In this document: positions 1 to 3,580 of the stretch, in pieces
Position numbering within the stretch: the first letter of the stretch is position 1
How the letters are laid out: the number at the start of each line of letters is the position of its first letter
From: Nitrosomonadaceae bacterium
GTDB taxonomy: Bacteria > Pseudomonadota > Gammaproteobacteria > Burkholderiales > Nitrosomonadaceae
Length of the DNA: 5,478 nucleotides
Assembly: GCA_024644425.1 (NCBI GenBank)
Contig: JAHELA010000104.1
Location: 1-5,478 of the forward strand
Direction of reading: 5' to 3'
Notes under the pieces: model-generated
Database searches by the model: none
Told to the model about the DNA's origin: nothing
Seen by the model: only the letters and a program-made list of their open reading frames with translations
Translations under genes and position numbers: made by a program

Positions 1-238
1 TAGGATCAAGATATGCTAAACGATATTGGATTGCTTGACTGTTTAGCCATATAGGAGATTTTGCTTCAGAAATTAGCAAGCTTGACCATAACTCCTGTTG
101 CTGGGTGGGAATGCTATGTGCGCTTGAATCTTGTTGTATTCCAAAGTCATAAATAGATACCGGCGTTTTGGTATGGGGTGCTATGGTACATCCTGTACCT
201 GTAATACAAATAATTAAGAAAATATAAAGTTTCCTCAT
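1..238 (-). CDS. PqiC-like ABC transport auxiliary lipoprotein, C-terminus cut by window edge
   Basis: Seventy-nine codons are visible before the left edge and no stop is reached. The start is well supported: ATG at 238-236 overlaps the stop of the MCE gene as ATGA, and AAGGAG lies 7 nt upstream. Residues 1-17 form a lipoprotein signal: basic MRK, a hydrophobic stretch LYIFLIICI, then a small-residue run TGTG before Cys17. The -3 Gly makes the lipobox imperfect. After it come YDFG at 30-33 and WLNSQAIQYRLAY at 64-76; as I recall the family, these match the opening YDLG-type strand and the W-L...YRLAY block of the ABC_trans_aux (PqiC/YmbA) family. In PqiABC the lipoprotein PqiC is on the outer-membrane side and partners an MCE protein. 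By inference it does the same for the MCE protein encoded just upstream. The protein is probably near 200 residues in full. Family assignment is good; substrate is unknown. Confidence 0.87.
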   Translation of the reverse strand, partial: MRKLYIFLIICITGTGCTIAPHTKTPVSIYDFGIQQDSSAHSIPTQQQELWSSLLISEAKSPIWLNSQAIQYRLAYLDP

Positions 239-1221
239 TTTGAGGCTCCTTGAGGTGATACAAACCCATCCTCTCCAGGGCCTGGTTGTGGTGGGGGCTT
301 ACCAAAAATTAAACTTCTAGGCTGCTCTTCCAGCTGTAGAAGAACTCGATCAATGCTACGGGTATCTTGTATGATGCCATCAATTGCTTCATGAAATTTA
401 GGAATAGTGTCTGCAAGCTCTTCAGCGCTTTGTGATAGGTTGTCTACAATTCCTCCTTGCTGATCGACTTTTTCCACGATTTTGTTAATATTCTTTACTA
501 GTTGGTCGGTATTCTTAAGTAATGAACTAGCTTCATTCGTCAACTCTGGCAATGACTTAAGATTTGGTTGTAATTGTTCAGTGAAACTGCCAAGGTTACT
601 AGTCACATCTTCCATATTTTCTAGAAGATGTGCGAAGCGTTTTTGGTTCTGATCATTCGTCACACCTTCCATATTTTCAAGAAAATGCGAGAAGCGTTCT
701 TGGTTTTGATCATTCAATAAAGTATTCATTCTTTTTACTGTTTCATTAACACTATTCAGTAGATCCTGTCCTGAGTACACTATTTCGTCCAGTGCTGAAG
801 AGCGCATTGGGATGTGCGGCAATTCATCTTCATTGTGATGATGGTAATCAAGCGTTTGCAGTAGTTCGGGTTGATTACCATCATCATCCAGTTGAACATA
901 GGCAAGCCCCGTCACACCTTGGTAGCCAAGCGTTGCAAAGACACCTTTGGTTAGTGGAACATCTCTATCAACGCCAATTCTAATTTGAATCAAACGGGAA
1001 TTTTTTGGGTCGAATCCAATGTTTTCCACTTTACCGACTTTCACGCCACGAAAACGTACTGCTGCTTGGGGATTGAGCCCCGACACTGAGCCTTCAGACA
1101 TCAACATATAATGGGCATGATCGGCAGTTTCTCCACTGAGCCATATGGCAGTTATCGCTATTGCCGCACTCAACAGTATTACAAACAAGCCTGCTATAAG
1201 TGCATGAGAACGGTTTTCCAT
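235..1221 (-). CDS. MlaD-family (MCE domain) lipid-transport protein with long helical tail
   Basis: The 328-residue protein has one N-terminal membrane anchor (about residues 8-28, after MENRSH) and one MCE domain (about 38-113). The MCE domain shows the typical SVSGLNPQAAVRFRGVKVGK stretch and the closing GYQGVTGLAYVQLDD strand. A long, polar, mostly helical region follows (about 140-300), then a Pro/Gly-rich tail (FGKPPPQPGPGE, 306-317). It is much longer than the compact E. coli MlaD (about 180 residues). MCE proteins form periplasmic hexameric rings on an MlaE/MlaF-type ABC transporter and carry lipid across the periplasm; the helical tail probably extends the channel. The start ATG has AGGGA 6 nt upstream. 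Oddities are a 19-residue tandem repeat (170-188 and 189-207) and a YHHH segment (126-129) encoded by one arm of a 16-bp inverted repeat whose other arm encodes DDDGNQ (112-117). The exact lipid is not known. Confidence 0.92.
   Translation of the reverse strand: MENRSHALIAGLFVILLSAAIAITAIWLSGETADHAHYMLMSEGSVSGLNPQAAVRFRGVKVGKVENIGFDPKNSRLIQIRIGVDRDVPLTKGVFATLGYQGVTGLAYVQLDDDGNQPELLQTLDYHHHNEDELPHIPMRSSALDEIVYSGQDLLNSVNETVKRMNTLLNDQNQERFSHFLENMEGVTNDQNQKRFAHLLENMEDVTSNLGSFTEQLQPNLKSLPELTNEASSLLKNTDQLVKNINKIVEKVDQQGGIVDNLSQSAEELADTIPKFHEAIDGIIQDTRSIDRVLLQLEEQPRSLIFGKPPPQPGPGEDGFVSPQGASK
246..251 (-). promoter_or_regulatory. Shine-Dalgarno site of the auxiliary lipoprotein gene
   Basis: AAGGAG on the minus strand lies 7 nt before the ATG at 238. 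It sits inside the last codons of the MCE gene. It confirms the start of the truncated lipoprotein gene, and with the ATGA overlap it suggests translational coupling. Confidence 0.75.
601..714 (-). repeat. Tandem 57-bp direct repeat inside the MCE gene
   Basis: Two adjacent 57-bp units (658-714 and 601-657) match at 49 of 57 positions by direct comparison. They encode NDQNQERFSHFLENMEGVT and NDQNQKRFAHLLENMEDVT, which differ at four residues. The unit length keeps the reading frame and adds 19 residues to the helical tail. This is an in-frame tandem duplication that has since diverged. Confidence 0.93.
836..886. repeat. Perfect 16-bp inverted repeat inside the MCE gene
   Basis: The arms are TGATGATGGTAATCAA (836-851) and TTGATTACCATCATCA (871-886), an exact reverse complement with a 19-nt spacer. 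In the mRNA they would form a 16-bp stem. The first arm transcribed encodes the DDDGNQ region just after the last MCE strand; the second encodes LDYHHH. No T-run follows, so it is not a standard terminator. Confidence 0.95.
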
Positions 1222-1227
1222 TGGATT

Positions 1228-1232
1228 TCCCT
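1228..1232 (-). promoter_or_regulatory. Shine-Dalgarno site of the MCE gene, overlapping the ATPase stop codon
   Basis: AGGGA lies 6 nt before the ATG at 1221 and shares bases with the TAG stop (1231-1233) of the upstream ATPase gene. A ribosome ending on the ATPase gene would sit on the next start site, so translational coupling is likely. Confidence 0.65.
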
Positions 1233-2013
1233 AAAAGTTATTGCTTATGCCTTCTAGCGCTCGCTTACCGCGATCGCCACCAAAAAAATTAGTAATAAAT
1301 GGGTGTTTATTACTAATCACGTTAGATAAATTACCTAATGCTACAATTTTTTGATCAGCTATAACCGCTATGCGGTCAGACAATGCAACTAACGTATCTA
1401 GATCATGTGTAGTCATGACTATAGTTAGTGCTAATTCAGTGCGCAGCCTAAGGATCAATTTTACGAAGCTATCACTGAGTACTGGGTCTAATCCAGAGGT
1501 GGGTTCGTCTAGAAACAGTAACTCCGGGTCCAGCGCCATAGCACGTGCCAAAGCAATACGTTTAATCATGCCACCAGAAAGTTCAGCGGGCATCTTGCTT
1601 GCATGTATCGCTTCTATTTCTACCATTTTCAGTTTAAGCATGACAAGATTGTGTATCATACTCTCATCCAAAGTATGGAGTTCTCTCATTGGTAGTGCAA
1701 TATTGTCATACACTGATAATGCACTGAATAACGCACCTTTCTGAAATAGTACTCCACTGCGATTACGCATACTTTTAAGTTTGTTGCGGTTATAGTTATG
1801 TATTGACTGCCCAAAAACCTGAACTGCTCCATGAAATGGCTTATCCAAACCTAGCATTTGTCTCAGCAACACAGTCTTTCCGCTACCAGAACTACCAACC
1901 AGTGCCAGCACCTCACCTTGATGGACACTCACATTGATGTTTTCAAGTACAACATGTGTACCAAATTGAACACATAATTCTTTGATCTCAATAATATGTT
2001 CTTTATTTACCAT
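1231..2013 (-). CDS. MlaF-family ABC transporter ATP-binding protein
   Basis: The 260-residue cytoplasmic ATPase has every ABC motif in order: Walker A GSSGSGKT (40-47), Q-loop Gln91 in LFQKGALF, signature LSGGM (145-149), Walker B LLFLDEP (165-171) with catalytic Glu170, D-loop SGLD (173-176) and switch His203 in TTHD. The LFQKGALFSALSV stretch, the LSGGM signature and the C-terminal HPFITNFFGG segment fit the MlaF/Mkl group, which powers MCE lipid transporters. It should pair as a dimer with the STAS-permease encoded 12 bp upstream and energise lipid movement through the MCE protein encoded 9 bp downstream. The ATG at 2013 has only a weak AAGA-type ribosome-binding site. This suggests coupling to the permease gene. 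No key residue is missing. The 3' end carries a terminator-like hairpin (1288-1317). Confidence 0.94.
   Translation of the reverse strand: MVNKEHIIEIKELCVQFGTHVVLENINVSVHQGEVLALVGSSGSGKTVLLRQMLGLDKPFHGAVQVFGQSIHNYNRNKLKSMRNRSGVLFQKGALFSALSVYDNIALPMRELHTLDESMIHNLVMLKLKMVEIEAIHASKMPAELSGGMIKRIALARAMALDPELLFLDEPTSGLDPVLSDSFVKLILRLRTELALTIVMTTHDLDTLVALSDRIAVIADQKIVALGNLSNVISNKHPFITNFFGGDRGKRALEGISNNF
1282..1317 (-). repeat. Perfect 12-bp inverted repeat with T-run in the ATPase gene (terminator-like)
   Basis: The arms ATTAGTAATAAA (1288-1299) and TTTATTACTAAT (1306-1317) are exact reverse complements around a 6-nt loop. In the transcribed direction the second arm runs into a run of seven Ts (1288-1282). 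This has the layout of an intrinsic terminator, but the stem has a single G-C pair and lies within coding sequence for ISNKHPFITNFF. I therefore call it an inverted repeat; any termination activity would probably be partial. Confidence 0.9.
1385..1431. repeat. Nested palindromes in the ATPase gene
   Basis: A perfect 12-bp palindrome TAGTCATGACTA (1410-1421) lies between the arms GCAACTAAC (1385-1393) and GTTAGTGC (1424-1431), which pair with one bulged base. TCTAGA (1398-1403) sits in the same span. The region encodes the TIVMTTHDLDTLV part around the switch histidine, so codon constraint may explain some of it. Confidence 0.6.
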
Positions 2014-2025
2014 TATATTATTCTT

Positions 2026-3162
2026 TTACAATATTCCCACATCGGAAAAAATAATGGCAAAAATTGCATCGATGATAATAACGGTAGTAATCGCAGTTAC
2101 CACTGAAGTAGTGGTGCCTTCTCCAAGACTTTCAGTATTAGATTTAATTCGTAAGCCAAAATGACAGCTAATGAGTGCGATCATCATGCCGCAAACTACA
2201 CCCTTGCCCAAACCTAACCACAGGTTAGCGACTGGTACAGCATCTGATAGTTTGTTGAAAAAAAACTGATAGCTCAGCCCTAACTGAATTTCAGCAGCGA
2301 TCATGCCTCCCACTAGGGCAATAGCGCTAGTCCACAACACTATCAATGGCATGGCAATAGCTAGCCCAATGATCTTTGGTAATACGAGCCGCATACTGTG
2401 AGGTATACCCATTACCGCCAACGCATCTAATTCTTCAGTTACTCGCATCACACCTAATTGGGCTGTCATAGAAGATCCGGAGCGTCCCGCTACTAGGATG
2501 GCAGCAAGCATTGGACCCAGTTCACGAATAATGCTTACACCAAGAATATTTATAATGAAAATATCCGCGCCATATGTTTGGAGTTGCCTTGAGGAAAGAT
2601 AACTTAGCACAACACCGATAAGAAACCCTACTAAAGCAGTAATGCCTAGTGCCTGCGCGCCGGTTCGGAAGAGAGTTGCAGAAATTTCACGCCAAGGAAT
2701 CCGCACTGGGTGAGTGATTAAATATTTGACATCAAGCAGTAACTGGCCGGCTAGTATAATTATGCTGGTAATATGTTCCCAAACGTGAAAACCTGCATTT
2801 CCCATAGCACGAACGGGACCAAGAAGATCACGAGGAACCGGTTCTGGTGCAGCTGGCATATTTCCTAGACTGTCGAATAATTTTTCCTGTTCAGGCCTTA
2901 AGCCTAGATGTTCAGGGCGGCGTTCGCCCCAAGCCCTCCATAGCAGCAGTGCTCCAGCATCATCCATTTGCTTAATTCCAGTTAAGTCCCAGTGTAAATT
3001 CGGGTTAGTTGCAAAGGTGGCAAGCTTGGCAGATAACGAATGCAATTGCTGCTCCAGGGCGCTTAATGTACATTTGCCGGAAAGCACCAATTTGGGCGTA
3101 CCATTTTCATTCGTTGCTTGACGTATTTGCATCGAAGGATTACTACTTAAATTTTCTGGCAT
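2026..3162 (-). CDS. MlaE-family ABC transporter permease with fused N-terminal STAS domain
   Basis: The 378-residue inner-membrane protein has two parts. Residues about 10-100 form a STAS-like domain with the core LHWDLTGIKQMDDAGALLL (56-74). Residues about 125-378 are an MlaE permease of about five or six membrane segments, with the family signature ELGPMLAAILVAGRSGSSMT (214-233), then EELDALAVMGI (243-253) and GEGTTTSVVTAITTVIIID (347-365). In E. coli the STAS protein MlaB is separate and binds the ATPase MlaF; here it is fused to the permease, a known variant. The permease should form the membrane dimer that passes lipid to or from the MCE ring. GGAG lies 9 nt before the ATG at 3162, which favours this start over Met11. 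It is the first gene of the cassette. At the position of the MlaB Thr/Ser in the D-T/S-x-G motif it has Asp68. Direction of transport and substrate are not shown. Confidence 0.92.
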   Translation of the reverse strand: MPENLSSNPSMQIRQATNENGTPKLVLSGKCTLSALEQQLHSLSAKLATFATNPNLHWDLTGIKQMDDAGALLLWRAWGERRPEHLGLRPEQEKLFDSLGNMPAAPEPVPRDLLGPVRAMGNAGFHVWEHITSIIILAGQLLLDVKYLITHPVRIPWREISATLFRTGAQALGITALVGFLIGVVLSYLSSRQLQTYGADIFIINILGVSIIRELGPMLAAILVAGRSGSSMTAQLGVMRVTEELDALAVMGIPHSMRLVLPKIIGLAIAMPLIVLWTSAIALVGGMIAAEIQLGLSYQFFFNKLSDAVPVANLWLGLGKGVVCGMMIALISCHFGLRIKSNTESLGEGTTTSVVTAITTVIIIDAIFAIIFSDVGIL

Positions 3163-3171
3163 CAGAATGGG

Positions 3172-3175
3172 CTCC
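3172..3175 (-). promoter_or_regulatory. Shine-Dalgarno site of the STAS-permease gene
   Basis: GGAG on the minus strand is 9 nt before the ATG at 3162. It supports that start over the in-frame ATG ten codons later, which would trim the beginning of the STAS domain. Confidence 0.6.
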
Positions 3176-3224
3176 GAGTAGTGTCGATTAAATGGAATAC
3201 CGTGTTTCGATGCGTATATTTTAT

Positions 3225-3270
3225 CTTGTATAATAACAAGCCTTGCTCCTACTATATTTCTATCTCAAGG
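3225..3270. promoter_or_regulatory. Possible operator: paired CTTG/CAAG inverted repeats
   Basis: Two inverted repeats lie side by side upstream of the permease gene: CTTGT/ACAAG (3225-3229 and 3236-3240) and CCTTG/CAAGG (3241-3245 and 3266-3270). This gives four CTTG/CAAG half-sites in 46 bp, overlapping the weak promoter-like sequence. The arms are short (5 bp), so chance is a real alternative. Confidence 0.25.
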
Positions 3271-3373
3271 ATAGCACCCCTCTAAGGCGATGCTTTGGTA
3301 TATGTTAAAATTTTACACTAATGACTTGTGTTTCATATTCTCTATATTAGAAAAATATTTTACATTTATATTT

Positions 3374-3568
3374 TCAGCAACATCTTCGTACTCCATCCCA
3401 TTTCCTAATTTGTTCAGTAGCAAAGAATGTTTTACAGTCTAGCGGTTGGCCGTCTTCGTCAGAGTGATGTTTGTACCAGTGCTCGAGGTAACGCTCATAG
3501 GCATCATCACCACTGATAGTGCGTACTATTTTCCAGGTTTGTCGAATAATAAATTTTATAGCTTTCAT
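3374..3568 (-). CDS. YbdD/YjiX-family small protein (CstA partner)
   Basis: This 64-residue soluble protein belongs to the small DUF466 (YbdD/YjiX) family, whose genes sit directly after cstA or btsT in many bacteria. Visible hallmarks are the short basic N-terminal helix (MKAIKFIIRQTWKIVRTISG), the D-D-A-Y-E-R-Y-L-E-H segment (21-30), the FF pair (48-49) and the C-terminal RRCC with two adjacent cysteines. E. coli YbdD has a similar length and ends RCC. I chose the ATG at 3568 because AAAGGA lies 6 nt upstream and the resulting length fits the family. An in-frame ATG at 3595 would overlap the cstA-type gene and add nine residues of poor fit. The 11-bp spacing after the transporter gene implies co-transcription. 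The protein is thought to support the activity of its transporter; the mechanism is not shown here. Confidence 0.9.
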   Translation of the reverse strand: MKAIKFIIRQTWKIVRTISGDDAYERYLEHWYKHHSDEDGQPLDCKTFFATEQIRKWDGVRRCC

Positions 3569-3574
3569 GAATTG

Positions 3575-3580
3575 TCCTTT
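3575..3580 (-). promoter_or_regulatory. Shine-Dalgarno site fixing the YbdD-type start
   Basis: AAAGGA on the minus strand is 6 nt before the ATG at 3568 and touches the TAA stop of the transporter gene. It decides between the two in-frame ATGs and implies coupled translation. Confidence 0.7.

Larger units (their letters stand above)
3163..3373 (-). other. AT-rich intergenic region between the cstA-type and lipid-transport operons
   Basis: This 211-bp gap is the only sizeable non-coding stretch. The part after the YbdD-type gene is very AT-rich and holds two 10-bp palindromes, AAAATATTTT (3352-3361) and TAAAATTTTA (3306-3315). An imperfect hairpin (AGCA at 3273-3276, TGCT at 3291-3294) lacks a T-run, so no clear terminator is seen. 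The only promoter-like pair I could find before the permease gene is TTGTTA and TATACG with a 15-bp spacer, starting at about 3238; this is weak. The length of the gap and the renewed ribosome-binding site suggest a separate operon, with its promoter here. Confidence 0.6.

Noticed and set aside
185..199. GGTACA-TCC-TGTACC inverted repeat in the lipoprotein signal region
   Set aside because: Six-bp arms with a 3-nt loop are expected by chance several times in a window of this size, and the site is coding.
792..983. Plus-strand open frame of 63 codons
   Set aside because: It lies wholly inside the MCE gene on the opposite strand, resembles no family, and its DDGNQ and DYHHH words arise only because of the inverted repeat.
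1270..1277. GCGATCGC, the core of the cyanobacterial HIP1 palindrome
   Set aside because: I noticed only this copy, and the gene content is proteobacterial, so it is most simply chance within codons for GDRGK.
1370..1744. Plus-strand open frame of 124 codons
   Set aside because: It is antisense to the well-supported ATPase gene, has low-complexity Ser/Ile-rich content and no recognisable domain.
3273..3294. Possible terminator after the YbdD-type gene
   Set aside because: The stem has a mismatch and a bulge and no T-run follows on the minus strand.
3313..3336. Seven-codon minus-strand frame (MKHKSLV) in the intergenic gap
   Set aside because: It is too short to judge, has a poor ribosome-binding site and no leader-peptide feature such as a run of one amino acid followed by a hairpin.
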